Below, in pieces: positions 32,429-40,683 of a stretch of 64,000 nt of DNA. This DNA is from Amycolatopsis sp. cg9 (GTDB lineage Bacteria; Actinomycetota; Actinomycetes; Mycobacteriales; Pseudonocardiaceae): positions 3,968,001 to 4,032,000 of the forward strand of contig NZ_CP166850.1 of assembly GCF_041346945.1 (NCBI RefSeq), read 5' to 3'. Both the position numbers and the translations under genes were made by a program. Numbering within the stretch: the stretch's first letter is position 1; each line of letters begins with the position of its first letter. The notes below the pieces were generated by a model. The model had not been told where the DNA came from. It worked only from the letters and a program-made list of their open reading frames with translations, and ran no database searches.

Positions 32429-33267
32429 TCGGCGTCGAACTGCGGAAGCTCGCGCTGCGGCCACGGGTGTGGGTCAGCGTGCTGCTGCTGTGCCTGCTGC
32501 CCGCGGTCGTCGGCGTCTTCCTGGCCACGGCCGACTTCGCGCCGCCGCCCGGGCAGGGCGGGGCGTTCCTGTCGGCGGTGGTGAACGACGGCGCGCTGTA
32601 CCCGGCCGCGGCGCTCGCCCTGGTGCTGCCGCTGTTCCTGCCGATCGCGGTCGCGGTGGTCGCGGGCGACTCGGTCGCGGGCGAGGCGTCCGGCGGCACG
32701 CTGCGGTACCTGCTGGTGCGCCCGGTCGGCCGGACCCGGTTGCTGAGCGCGAAGCTGGTCGCGATCGCGGTCTACGTGACCGCGGCGATCGTCATCGTCG
32801 TGCTGACGTCACTGGTGCTCGGGGTGATCCTGTTCGGCACCGGCGGCAACCCCGGTGTCGCCGGGCCGGGCGGGCAGCCGACCGGCGTGACGTCGTTGTC
32901 CGGGCAGTCGCTCAGCTCGTCCGGGCTCGGGTTGCGGCTGCTCGGCGCGGTGTCCTACATCGTCCTGTCGATGCTCGGGTTCGCCGCCATCACGATGTTC
33001 CTGTCCACGGTGAGCGACTCGGCGCTGGGCGCCGCGCTGTGCGGGCTGGCCGTGCTGATCACCAGTTCGGTGCTGGAGACCCTGGACGCGGCCGCGTCCG
33101 TGAAGCCGTACCTGCCGACGCACTACTGGCTGTCCTGGATCGACTTCTTCCGCGATCCGGTGCTGTGGCGCAACATCGACCACGGGCTGCTGCTGCAGGC
33201 GGGCTACATCGTCGTGTTCTTCGCGGCGGCGTGGGCGAACTTCGCGACGAAGGACGTCACGAGCTGA
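32425..33267 (+). CDS. ABC transporter permease (ABC-2 type)
   Basis: 280 residues with six hydrophobic segments: VWVSVLLLCLLPAVVGVFL, ALYPAAALALVLPLFLPIAVAVV, VTAAIVIVVLTSLVLGVILF, LLGAVSYIVLSMLGFAAITMF, ALGAALCGLAVLITSSVL and a last near the C-terminus. GDSVAGEASGGTLRYLLVRPVGR is the coupling-helix region seen in ABC-2 permeases. It probably forms a dimer with two copies of the upstream ATPase. Its 3' end overlaps the lipase gene by 11 bp. Confidence 0.88.
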   Translation: MIGVELRKLALRPRVWVSVLLLCLLPAVVGVFLATADFAPPPGQGGAFLSAVVNDGALYPAAALALVLPLFLPIAVAVVAGDSVAGEASGGTLRYLLVRPVGRTRLLSAKLVAIAVYVTAAIVIVVLTSLVLGVILFGTGGNPGVAGPGGQPTGVTSLSGQSLSSSGLGLRLLGAVSYIVLSMLGFAAITMFLSTVSDSALGAALCGLAVLITSSVLETLDAAASVKPYLPTHYWLSWIDFFRDPVLWRNIDHGLLLQAGYIVVFFAAAWANFATKDVTS

Positions 33268-34063
33268 GGCAGTCCGTCGGCGCTTCGAGCGGCGTGGTGC
33301 CGAGGGCCTGCAGGACGATCTCGGTGACGGCGGGGTCGGTGGGCAGGTCGCCGTGCGTGGCGCCGTTGCCCGGGCACACCTGCTGGAGGGCGACGTTGAC
33401 GGCGCCGTCGACCCGGGCGGACTCCGGCGGGGTCACGGTCTCGTCCTGCTCGGTCCAGAGCGAAAGCCACGGCAGCGTCGCCGGGATCGGTTCCTTCGCG
33501 AGCTCCTGCAGGAGGGCGCTGCCCGGCGCCAGCTGGACGCACGCGGCCGGGCAGCCGCCCGGGACCAGCGCGCCGCCCGCCGCGGCGAGGCCGGTGCCGT
33601 GCATCGGCGCGCCGAGCGTGACGACCCGGCGGGCCTGGTGGTCACCGCCTTCGCGGCTGACCCACAGCCGGGCCACGACCCCGCCGGCGGAGTACCCGAC
33701 GACGTCGACCGAAGGCGCTCCCTGCGCGTACGCGCGTTCGACGGCTTCGGCCAGGACGGCGGCCTGTTCGACCAGGTCACCGGTGCCGTCGCCGGCCAGG
33801 GTGAGCACTTCGGTGCTGCGGCCGGTCGCCTGGCGGATCCGCGCGGCGAGCTCGTCCAGCGCGCCTTGGCCGCCGCCGTAGCCGGGGACGAGGAGCACCG
33901 GGCCGGGCCGGTTCTGGTCGGGGGTGCCGGCGTCCGGCGCGCTCTTCGTGCCGGAGGTGGCGATGGCGGTCGCGGCGACCGCGGCCACCACGACGACGGC
34001 GACGCTGTTCAGCATCAGACGTCGCCGTGGGCTGATGCCGCGCCACCAGGCCGTGATCCGCAC
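33257..34063 (-). CDS. Membrane-anchored or secreted alpha/beta lipase
   Basis: 268 residues. Basic N-terminus then LMLNSVAVVVVAAVAATAIA, a signal anchor or signal peptide. PVLLVPGYGGGQGALDELA matches the lipase/triacylglycerol hydrolase start, Ser nucleophile in VVGYSAGGVVARLW, and WTEQDETVTPP supplies the acid. A His sits in THGDLPTDP near the end. Cys residues pair in PGGCPAACVQL. It probably works outside the membrane on lipids or esters. GTG 34063 is the only plausible start; CATCAT six bases upstream suggests a leaderless message. It lies 18 bp downstream of the CHAT gene and may be co-transcribed with it. Confidence 0.75.
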   Translation of the reverse strand: MRITAWWRGISPRRRLMLNSVAVVVVAAVAATAIATSGTKSAPDAGTPDQNRPGPVLLVPGYGGGQGALDELAARIRQATGRSTEVLTLAGDGTGDLVEQAAVLAEAVERAYAQGAPSVDVVGYSAGGVVARLWVSREGGDHQARRVVTLGAPMHGTGLAAAGGALVPGGCPAACVQLAPGSALLQELAKEPIPATLPWLSLWTEQDETVTPPESARVDGAVNVALQQVCPGNGATHGDLPTDPAVTEIVLQALGTTPLEAPTDCLSS

Positions 34064-34081
34064 AGCTCCATGATGCCTGGC

Positions 34082-36661
34082 TCAGCCGGCGCCGTAGCAG
34101 ACGTAACTCGTGGCGGCGGGGGAGTCCGGGAGCTCCGACTGGGCGCGGGCGAGGGCCTCGGCCGGGGTGTGGCCCGCGGCGAGGTGGCGGTGGTGGCGGA
34201 CCATCAGGGCGCGGCCGGCGTCGTCGGGGATCGGGAGGACGGTCGCCACCAGGCTCGTCGTGCCCAGCGCCAGCAGCGCCGAGGCCAGGCCCAGCAGTTC
34301 GTCGCCCGCATGGATCGCCGAGCGGCCCGAGTCGCAGCCGGACAAAACCACCTGCCGCGGCGGGCGGGCCAGCCGTTCCAGGTCGTACACCGTGAGCGGC
34401 CCGTCGGCCAGGCGCAACGACGAGAACAGCGGGTTGTCGGTGCGGAACCGGCCGTGCGCCGCGATGTGGCCGAGCGCGGCGCCGTCGAGGGCGGCGAGCA
34501 CCGGCTCGGCCCGCGCGGTCCGGCCGGTGAACCGGCGGGCACCCGGGTAGCGGCGGGCCAGCGCGGCCACTTCGGCGGCGGCGTGCGGCAGCCCGGGCCC
34601 GGCCACGACGACGTGGTCGCCGCCCTCGGCGCGCGGCGCGGTCGCCGCGCGGTGCCAGAGCGCCGCGGACGGGGCGAGGGACACCGGGCGGCCGCGGCAG
34701 CCCGGCAGGACCGGCCACGGCAGCTCGTGCAGCCGCCCGGTCGGCACGACGACCAGGGGGCCGTCGCCGAGCGAGAGCGGGGCGAGCAGCAGCTCGTCGA
34801 GCCGGCGGGCGGTCCGCTCGACGAGGTCCCCGATCGAGCCGAGGCCGAACACCGCCCGCCGCAGCGCGAAGCGCAGCTCGTCGAGGCGTTCCGCGGTCTC
34901 GGCCGCCGGGCCCAACGCGTACCGCCGCAGCCGGCCGCCCGTGACGGCGAGCGCGGTCAGCCGCCCGTCCAGCTCCACGTACTCCACGAGCGTCGACGGT
35001 CCGAGCGCCGCGGCGAGCTCCGCGCGGGACGGGACGCGAGTGTCCGAAGTGGACACTCCGGTCGCGTGCCGGGCGCGGTCCCGCACCGCTTTCTCCAGTT
35101 CGGCCTGACGGCGCAGCAGGGTCCGCGCGTGGCCCGTCCCGGTGGCGAGGTCGACGGCGATCTGGCGCAGCGCGGCGAGGTCCGCGGCCAGGACTTCGTC
35201 GTCCGGCGGCCGGGCGGGCCGCAGCCGCAGCGCGCCGGCGTGCCGCCACTCCGCCCAGCGCAGCACGGCCTCCGGGTGCCCGGCCTCCGCGGCGAGCCGC
35301 AGCCCGAGCCCGGTCAGCTCGCTCGCGTGCCCGGACGCGTGGGCGCGCAGCTCGCTCGCCCCGAGCCCGGCGCGGAACCGGTCGACCACCCGGACCCCGG
35401 CGCGCAACGCGGCGTCCGCGCCCCGGCGGTCGCCGTGCACCAGGCGCAGCAACGCCGTCGCGTGCCAGGCACGGGCGCGCATCTCGGCCGGGCCGCCCCG
35501 CCCGGCCCGGCCGACGAACGCCAGCTCCGCCTTCGCGATCTCCGTGCGGCCCAGCTCGAGCGCCAGCGCCGCGACGATCAGCCGCGCGTCCAGGGCCGGC
35601 ACCACCCAGCCCGCCTCGGTCAGCGCCGCCGCCGTCCGCTGTCCCGACCGGAGCATCGCCGCGGTCCGCAGGCCGCTGTCGCGGCGGGCGCGCAGAGCGA
35701 GGTACCCGCCGAGCGCGGCCCAGCCGGGCCGGTCCTGCCGCGCCGCGGACCGCCGCGCCAGCGAGGCTTCGCGCAACGCCGTGCCCGGATCGCCGTCGAG
35801 CAGCGCGACCTTCGCCAGCAGCAGCCGCGCCTGCACGAGGTCGACGGCGTTGCGCCGCCGTCCGTAGTCGGCGACGGCGGTCGTAGCCGCTTCGCGCGCT
35901 TCGGCGATCAGGCGCACCGAGAGCAGCGCTTCGGCGCGCTCGATCGGCAGCAGGCCGGGATCGGTGCCCGCTTCGCGGTAGCGCGCGGCGGCTTCGTCGT
36001 AGGCGGTCAGCGCGGCCGGGACGTCGCCGCGCACGGTGGCGGCCAGCCCGCGGTTCTGCCACACCATCGCCGTCCGTCCGATGTGGCCGGTCGCGGCGAA
36101 CCCGCGTTCGGCGTGGCGCAGGTCGTCTTCGGCGCCCCGCCAGTCGCCGAGGCGGGCCAGCACGATGCTGCGGTTGGTGCGGATCGTCGCCTCGATCAGG
36201 TCGTCGCCACCCGCGGCCCGGAGGGTCTCGAGGGCGTCCGCGAACCCGGCGGCGGCGTCGCCGAACCGGCTGATTTCGGTGAGCACGACGGCCCGCTGCA
36301 TGCGCAGCCGCGCCGCCGCCTGCCCGGTCAGCTCGGGCATCGCGCGGTCGAGTTCGCGCAGGGCTTCGGCGGTGCGCCCGGTCAGCGTCAGGACGTAGCC
36401 GAGCACCCCGCGCGTCTGCGCGGCCCGCTCCCGCAGCCCGGCCCCGCCGGCCAGCCGGAGCGCGGCGCGCAACCGCGTTTCGGCGTCCGTCAGGTGCCCC
36501 ATGGACACCCCGGCGAGCCCGAGCGCGTGTTCGGCCACGGCGGCGGCCTCGGTCCGCCCGCCCGCTTCGGCGAGCGCGGCTTCGGCGAGCGCCCGCGCCT
36601 CGGCCGGCGCGGTGAAGGCGAGATCCGCGGCGGCGACGGCCTTGGCCAGCGCGTCGCTCAT
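34082..36661 (-). CDS. TPR-CHAT protease
   Basis: 859 residues. The first ~560 residues are Ala/Arg-rich helical repeats of TPR type (such as ALGLAGVSMGHLTDAETRLR and AALRLAGGAGLRERAAQTRG). The last ~280 are a CHAT caspase-like domain: ELRFALRRAVFGLGSIGD, then catalytic His736 in GHIAAHGRF and Cys776 in VVLSGCDSG, 40 residues apart, followed by GLASALLALGTTSLVATV. Both catalytic residues are present, so it is predicted active. TPRs usually sense or bind a partner. It is divergent from a subtilisin-like protease (92-bp gap), with an ECF sigma factor and its partner close by. Such clusters recall the TPR-CHAT/sigma arm of Craspase. Confidence 0.88.
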   Translation of the reverse strand: MSDALAKAVAAADLAFTAPAEARALAEAALAEAGGRTEAAAVAEHALGLAGVSMGHLTDAETRLRAALRLAGGAGLRERAAQTRGVLGYVLTLTGRTAEALRELDRAMPELTGQAAARLRMQRAVVLTEISRFGDAAAGFADALETLRAAGGDDLIEATIRTNRSIVLARLGDWRGAEDDLRHAERGFAATGHIGRTAMVWQNRGLAATVRGDVPAALTAYDEAAARYREAGTDPGLLPIERAEALLSVRLIAEAREAATTAVADYGRRRNAVDLVQARLLLAKVALLDGDPGTALREASLARRSAARQDRPGWAALGGYLALRARRDSGLRTAAMLRSGQRTAAALTEAGWVVPALDARLIVAALALELGRTEIAKAELAFVGRAGRGGPAEMRARAWHATALLRLVHGDRRGADAALRAGVRVVDRFRAGLGASELRAHASGHASELTGLGLRLAAEAGHPEAVLRWAEWRHAGALRLRPARPPDDEVLAADLAALRQIAVDLATGTGHARTLLRRQAELEKAVRDRARHATGVSTSDTRVPSRAELAAALGPSTLVEYVELDGRLTALAVTGGRLRRYALGPAAETAERLDELRFALRRAVFGLGSIGDLVERTARRLDELLLAPLSLGDGPLVVVPTGRLHELPWPVLPGCRGRPVSLAPSAALWHRAATAPRAEGGDHVVVAGPGLPHAAAEVAALARRYPGARRFTGRTARAEPVLAALDGAALGHIAAHGRFRTDNPLFSSLRLADGPLTVYDLERLARPPRQVVLSGCDSGRSAIHAGDELLGLASALLALGTTSLVATVLPIPDDAGRALMVRHHRHLAAGHTPAEALARAQSELPDSPAATSYVCYGAG

Positions 36662-36753
36662 CGCGGCTTGTGCCGGCCCCGGCCGGGGTGTATCAGCTGG
36701 AGGGGCTCGCGGATCGAGTAGCCGACCCGTTCACCCGTGATCGAGGGGGACAC

Positions 36754-37902
36754 ATGACGCGATACCGCCATCGAGCAGGCGAGCTGCTGGTCCATGCGGA
36801 CGATTGTGCCGCGCTCCGGCCCGAACTGGCAGGGGCCGGCTACCACCCGGCCGGGGCGACCGGCACCGTCCACCGGTTCGTCGGGACGCGGCCGGTGCCG
36901 GAGGTGCTGGCCGCGCTGCGCGGCCGCGGAGCGAGCCCGAACCACTTGTTCGGCCTGGACCGGATCATCTGGGGTGAACTGCGCCCGAAGCCCACGAACA
37001 AGACGCTGGATCCGGTGCTCGCTCCGGAGGTCGCGCCGCTGGTCGGGATGATCGACACCGGCGTCGTGCTGCACGAGGGCCGCCCGCACCCCTTCCTCGG
37101 CAACCGGGTGGTGTTCGACCCGGAGGACACTGCCCGGGTGGTGCGCGGCGAAGACGGGAACCCGGCCGGTTCCGCCGCGCACGGGACGTTCGTCGCCGGG
37201 GTGCTGCTGAAGCAGGTGCCGCCCGAGGTCCGCATCCGCGTGAAGGGGGTGATCGACGAGCAGAGCGGCGAAATCGAAGACCTGGCGGTCGCCAACGCCA
37301 TCGACGAGCTGCGCGAGGAGGGCATCACCTTGATCAACCTGTCCTTCTCGGGAGCGACCTGGGAGGACGAACCGCCGAAGGCGATCGAGGCGGCGTTGAG
37401 CAGGCTGCCCGCGGACTCGATCGTGATCGCCTCGGCCGGGAACCGGGCGAGCCGGCACCGGGTCTACCCGGCCGGCATCAAGTTCGAGGCCGCCGTGCCC
37501 GGCAGCGTCGACCGCAGCCACGTCCAGGTGATCGCGGTCGGCTCGGCCGACGCGTCGCAAGACGCGAACAAGCCGCTCGTCGCGGACTTCAGCAACTACG
37601 GGCCCTGGGTCTCGGCCTACGCGGACGGCGTGGACGTGCTCGGCCCGTACTTCCGGCCGGGCTACCCCACCGAGCCCGCCGGGTACAACGGGTATGCGGT
37701 CTGGAGCGGGACGTCCTTCTCCGCCGCCATCGTGACCGGGCAGATCGCGGCGGTCATGGCCAAGGGCGCCTCCGCGTTCGAGGCCGCCCACGCGGTGCTG
37801 CACCCGGAGGGCGCCGAGGAGCCGGTCACGGTTCGCGTCCAGGACTTGAACGGGGAAGCGCCCGTCCCGTACGTGGCGGGTGTGCGGGAGCCGGGCGTCT
37901 AG
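36754..37902 (+). CDS. Cytoplasmic subtilisin-like (S8) serine protease
   Basis: 382 residues; GAGGGGGA lies four bases before ATG 36754. All catalytic residues are visible: Asp101 (GMIDTGV), His143 (AAHGTFVAG), oxyanion Asn230 (IASAGN) and Ser321 (SGTSFSAA). There is no signal peptide and no classical propeptide; instead ~85 residues (ELLVHADDCAALRPEL, RFVGTRPVPEVLAALRG) form an N-terminal domain that may act as prodomain or docking module. An intracellular subtilase next to a CHAT protease and sigma factor suggests a proteolytic switch. Its stop shares CTAG (37899-37902) with the convergent sigma-partner gene. Confidence 0.9.
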   Translation: MTRYRHRAGELLVHADDCAALRPELAGAGYHPAGATGTVHRFVGTRPVPEVLAALRGRGASPNHLFGLDRIIWGELRPKPTNKTLDPVLAPEVAPLVGMIDTGVVLHEGRPHPFLGNRVVFDPEDTARVVRGEDGNPAGSAAHGTFVAGVLLKQVPPEVRIRVKGVIDEQSGEIEDLAVANAIDELREEGITLINLSFSGATWEDEPPKAIEAALSRLPADSIVIASAGNRASRHRVYPAGIKFEAAVPGSVDRSHVQVIAVGSADASQDANKPLVADFSNYGPWVSAYADGVDVLGPYFRPGYPTEPAGYNGYAVWSGTSFSAAIVTGQIAAVMAKGASAFEAAHAVLHPEGAEEPVTVRVQDLNGEAPVPYVAGVREPGV

Positions 37903-38342
37903 AGGCTCGCCCAGCCCGTGGTGACCGCCGTGCCGTCCGCGGCGGTCACCTTCACGCGCGTCGCTCCGCGTGGGAGCCCCGCCGCCGTGAACCAGCCCTC
38001 CGCGCCGATCGGGCGGACGTGCCGTTCGCCGGCCACCTCGATCACCGCTTCGCCCGTCGCGCCGGTGATCAAGCCGCGCAGGGAAACGCCGCCGTCCGCG
38101 TACTCCACCTGCAGCTCCACCGACACCCGCGCCGACGCGAACGACAGCAGCCGGACGTCCTCGGCCGCCGCGCGGACCGCGCCCGCTTCCGCGAGGTCGG
38201 AGTCGAAGGCCAGGTCCGCCAGTTCGGCGTCGGGATCGCGCAGGCTCAGCGCCGCCTTGGCCTGGCGCAGCACCAGGTCCGGTACCGGGTCCGCCTGGGC
38301 CGCGGCCGCGCGCAGGACTTCCATGAGTTCGTCGTCGGTCAT
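37899..38342 (-). CDS. Sigma-factor partner protein, probable regulator
   Basis: 147 residues, ATG 38342 overlapping the sigma factor stop (ATGA). The N-terminal half (DDELMEVLRAAAAQADPVP, DLVLRQAKAALSLRDPDAEL) is helical and acidic; the C-terminal half (VSVELQVEYADGGVSLRGL, EGWFTAAGLPRGATRVKV) looks like a beta-sandwich of the carboxypeptidase-regulatory type. I recall similar proteins encoded after sigma-70 genes in other actinomycetes, but none has a known function. Translational coupling suggests it binds the sigma factor, as anti-sigma factors do, although no zinc motif is present. It could be the substrate of the CHAT or S8 protease; that is inference. Confidence 0.7.
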   Translation of the reverse strand: MTDDELMEVLRAAAAQADPVPDLVLRQAKAALSLRDPDAELADLAFDSDLAEAGAVRAAAEDVRLLSFASARVSVELQVEYADGGVSLRGLITGATGEAVIEVAGERHVRPIGAEGWFTAAGLPRGATRVKVTAADGTAVTTGWASL

Positions 38343-38899
38343 GTCCGGTCCTCCGTCCCGAGCCCGGCCGCGCCGGCCCGCTCGCGCAGACGGCCGAGGC
38401 AGCGCTGCCGCGTCGGGCCGATGCTGCCGACCGGCATGTCGAGGGCGGCCGACACCTCCGCGTACGACGGCGGGGGCGTGGCCATGAGCGCGCGCAGCAG
38501 CCGGCGGCAGTGCTCCGGCAACGCGGCCAGCGCGCGCCAGAGCGTGGCGTCGCGTTCGTCCAGCAGCACCGCCGCGTCGACCGGCTCGCCCGGCGCCGGT
38601 TCGTTCTGCCAGACGTGGTCGTCGGCCGGGCGTTCCCGTTCGCCGCGGCGGAGCTGGCGGAGGCACTCGTGGCGGGTGGTGGTGCCCAGCCAGCCGGGCA
38701 GCCGTTCCGGATCCTTGATGCGGCCGAGGTTTTCGATCAGCTTCAGCCACACCGTCTGGACGACGTCGGCCGCGTCGGCCTCGGAAAGCCGGTGGGCGCG
38801 GGCGATCGACCAGAGCAGGCTCGCGTACCGCTCGACGAGCGCGTCCCAAGCCGCCTGGTCGCCGCGCGCGGCCGCTGAGAGCAGGGTCGTGGTGTCCAC
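38339..38899 (-). CDS. ECF-type sigma-70 factor
   Basis: 186 residues from GTG 38899, with AGGGGAGG four bases upstream. Region 2: DALVERYASLLWSIARAH, LSEADAADVVQTVWLKLIEN (core binding and -10 melting). Region 4: ALPEHCRRLLRALMATPPP, SYAEVSAALDMPVGSIG, PTRQRCLGRLRE. It should direct RNA polymerase to a small regulon. An alternative start, ATG 38959, also has AAGGAG seven bases away and would add 20 residues that look non-conserved. Translated with its partner gene by ATGA overlap. Close to the subtilase and TPR-CHAT genes. Its own target promoters cannot be read here. Confidence 0.88.
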   Translation of the reverse strand: MDTTTLLSAAARGDQAAWDALVERYASLLWSIARAHRLSEADAADVVQTVWLKLIENLGRIKDPERLPGWLGTTTRHECLRQLRRGERERPADDHVWQNEPAPGEPVDAAVLLDERDATLWRALAALPEHCRRLLRALMATPPPSYAEVSAALDMPVGSIGPTRQRCLGRLRERAGAAGLGTEDRT

Positions 38900-39097
38900 T
38901 TCGCCTCCCCTTGACCCGCTCAGCCTAGCCAAGAGCGGCCCTTCGGACCGGTACGCCATCGGGGGACTCCTTCGCGTCTTCCCCCCGTTCCTCCGATCCG
39001 GTGGCAGCCCGGGAAATACCTGAACCCGGCCGGGACGGGCGCCGTGTGCGCGGTGGGAGTGGTGGAGACGGATCGGGGTGAGCCGATCGTGCGGGTG

Positions 39098-39277
39098 ATG
39101 GTGTTCGTGCTGCTCGTGTGGGGACTGGTGGCGTGCGGGCAGCCGGTGGACGGCCGGGCGGTGCCCGTCCCGGCGCGGTCCGGGGTGCCCGGGTGCGCGT
39201 TGCTCGGGGACACGCCGGTGGTGCCGGGCGGGCTTCAGACCTTCTCGGAAACCCGGTGGGTGGCCGGCGCGGGCTGA
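39098..39277 (+). CDS. Possible small lipoprotein
   Basis: 59 residues. MVFVLLVWGLVACGQPVDG is a short signal with lipobox Cys13, as in actinomycete lipoproteins; the mature part is only ~47 residues (VPVPARSGVPGC and on) with no domain. The end overlaps the EamA gene by 43 bp on the opposite strand. There is no clear ribosome site, though GTG 39089 and GTG 39044 are in frame. It might be a remnant of a longer lipoprotein cut short next to the transporter. Nothing else is seen in 38960-39234. Confidence 0.4.
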   Translation: MVFVLLVWGLVACGQPVDGRAVPVPARSGVPGCALLGDTPVVPGGLQTFSETRWVAGAG

Positions 39278-40116
39278 GACCGGCGCTGGGCGGCCACGAC
39301 GGCGGCGAGCACGACCGCCGCGCCCAGCAGCTGCCACGGGGTCAGCCGCTGGCCGAGGACGAGCCAGCCGAGCAGCGTCGCGACGACCGGGCTCAGCAGC
39401 CCGAGGAACGTCACGTGCGTGGCCGTCAGCGCGCGGATCCCGCGGAACCACAAGGCGTACGCGAACGCGGCGCCGATCAGCGAGAGGTAGGCGTAGCCCG
39501 CGAGGTTCGCGCCGGACAGCGACGACGGTGGCGCGCCTTCGACGGCCAGCGCGACCGGCACGAGCACCAGGCCGCCCGCGACGAGCTGCCAGCCGGTCGT
39601 CGCCAGCAGGGGTGCGGGAGACGTCCAGCGCTTGCTGAGCACGACGCCGGTGGCCATCACGACCGCGCCGCCGGCCGCGGCGGCGACCCCGATCGCGTCG
39701 AGCCGGGCGTCGGACTGCAGCACCAGCAGGCTGACGCCGACGACCCCGGCGACGCCCGCGAGCACGGTCCGCGTGGTCAGGCGTTCGCCGAGCAGCCCGG
39801 TCGACAGACCGGCCACGAGCAGCGGCTGCAGCGCGCCGAGGGTGGCGGCGACCCCGCCGGGCAGCCGGTAGGCGGCGACGAACAGCAGCGCGAGGAAGGC
39901 GCCGATGTTGAGCGTGCCGAGCACCAGCGAGCGCCACCACCAGTCGCCCTTCGGCAGCCGCCGGGTGAGGGCGACGAGCAGCAGCCCGGCGGGCAGTGCC
40001 CGGACGACCGCGGCGAGCAGCGGGCGGTCGGGTGGCAGGAACTCGGTCGTGACGAGGTAGGTGGAGCCCCAGATCGCGGGGGCCAGCGCGGTGGCGAGGA
40101 GCTGTTTGTTTAGCAC
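39235..40116 (-). CDS. EamA-family transporter (DMT superfamily)
   Basis: 293 residues with ten hydrophobic segments in two EamA halves. First half: LAPAIWGSTYLVTTEFLPP, the Pro/Arg helix LLAAVVRALPAGLL, GGVAATLGALQPLLVAGLS. Second half: LAGYAYLSLIGAAFAYALW, THVTFLGLLSPVVATLLGW. These exporters move amino acids, nucleotides or metabolites out. The GTG start 40116 lies inside a TTTAGCACTAAG operator copy. Divergent from a MarR regulator across ~75 bp with three matching operators, so MarR repression is likely. Cargo unknown. Confidence 0.88.
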   Translation of the reverse strand: MLNKQLLATALAPAIWGSTYLVTTEFLPPDRPLLAAVVRALPAGLLLVALTRRLPKGDWWWRSLVLGTLNIGAFLALLFVAAYRLPGGVAATLGALQPLLVAGLSTGLLGERLTTRTVLAGVAGVVGVSLLVLQSDARLDAIGVAAAAGGAVVMATGVVLSKRWTSPAPLLATTGWQLVAGGLVLVPVALAVEGAPPSSLSGANLAGYAYLSLIGAAFAYALWFRGIRALTATHVTFLGLLSPVVATLLGWLVLGQRLTPWQLLGAAVVLAAVVAAQRRSQPAPATHRVSEKV

Positions 40117-40171
40117 TAAGACAGTTTACCTCAGCGCTAAGGTAAATGACCAGAGCTCACTTAGCGCTAAG
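40109..40171. promoter_or_regulatory. Three MarR-type operators between EamA and MarR genes
   Basis: Copies of the palindrome CTTAGCGCTAAG: perfect at 40160-40171; one mismatch at 40130-40141, where outer arms TTTACC (40125-40130) and GGTAAA (40141-40146) extend it to 22 bp; and TTTAGCACTAAG at 40109-40120, spanning the EamA start codon. TACGCT (40180-40185) is the likely MarR -10, six bases before ATG. Spacings between centres are ~21 and ~30 bp. Confidence 0.8.
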
Positions 40172-40191
40172 GAATCGGCTACGCTGGGCCG

Positions 40192-40683
40192 ATGGCCGAC
40201 CACGTGGACCGCGTCCTGGCGCAGTGGCACGCCGAGCGCCCCGACCTCGACGTCTCCCCGATGGCGGTGATCGGCCGGCTGTCCCGGCTGAGCGCGCTGG
40301 TCGACGCGGAGCTGCGCCGCACGTTCGCCCGCCACGGGATCGACCGCGCGACCTTCGACGTCCTCGCGACCCTGCGCCGCAGCGGCCCGCCGTACCGGCT
40401 GACCCCGACGGAGCTGATGCGCTCGGCGATGGTGACGTCCGGCGCGATCACGCAGCGCCTGGACAAGATGGAGGCGCGCGGCCTCGTCAAGCGCACGCCG
40501 AACGAGACGGACGGCCGCGGGGTCCGCGTCGAGCTGACCGACGCGGGCGGCGAGCTGATCGACCGGGCGCTGCCGGAGCACGTCGAGAACGAGCACCGGA
40601 TCCTGAGCGCGCTGAACCCCGGCGAACGCGACGAACTCGCCGCGACGCTGCGGACCCTCCTGGAAAGCCTGAGCGGGTCCTAG
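40192..40683 (+). CDS. MarR family transcriptional regulator
   Basis: 163 residues. Winged helix: DRATFDVLATLRRSG, LTPTELMRSAMVTSGAITQRLDKME, RGLVKRTPNETDGRGVRVELT (wing with the conserved Asp-x-Arg). MarR proteins repress efflux and stress genes until a ligand binds. The divergent EamA exporter and three palindromic sites make it the likely regulator of that gene and itself. Leaderless start predicted. Its stop shares CTAG (40680-40683) with the convergent metallo-hydrolase. Confidence 0.9.
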   Translation: MADHVDRVLAQWHAERPDLDVSPMAVIGRLSRLSALVDAELRRTFARHGIDRATFDVLATLRRSGPPYRLTPTELMRSAMVTSGAITQRLDKMEARGLVKRTPNETDGRGVRVELTDAGGELIDRALPEHVENEHRILSALNPGERDELAATLRTLLESLSGS

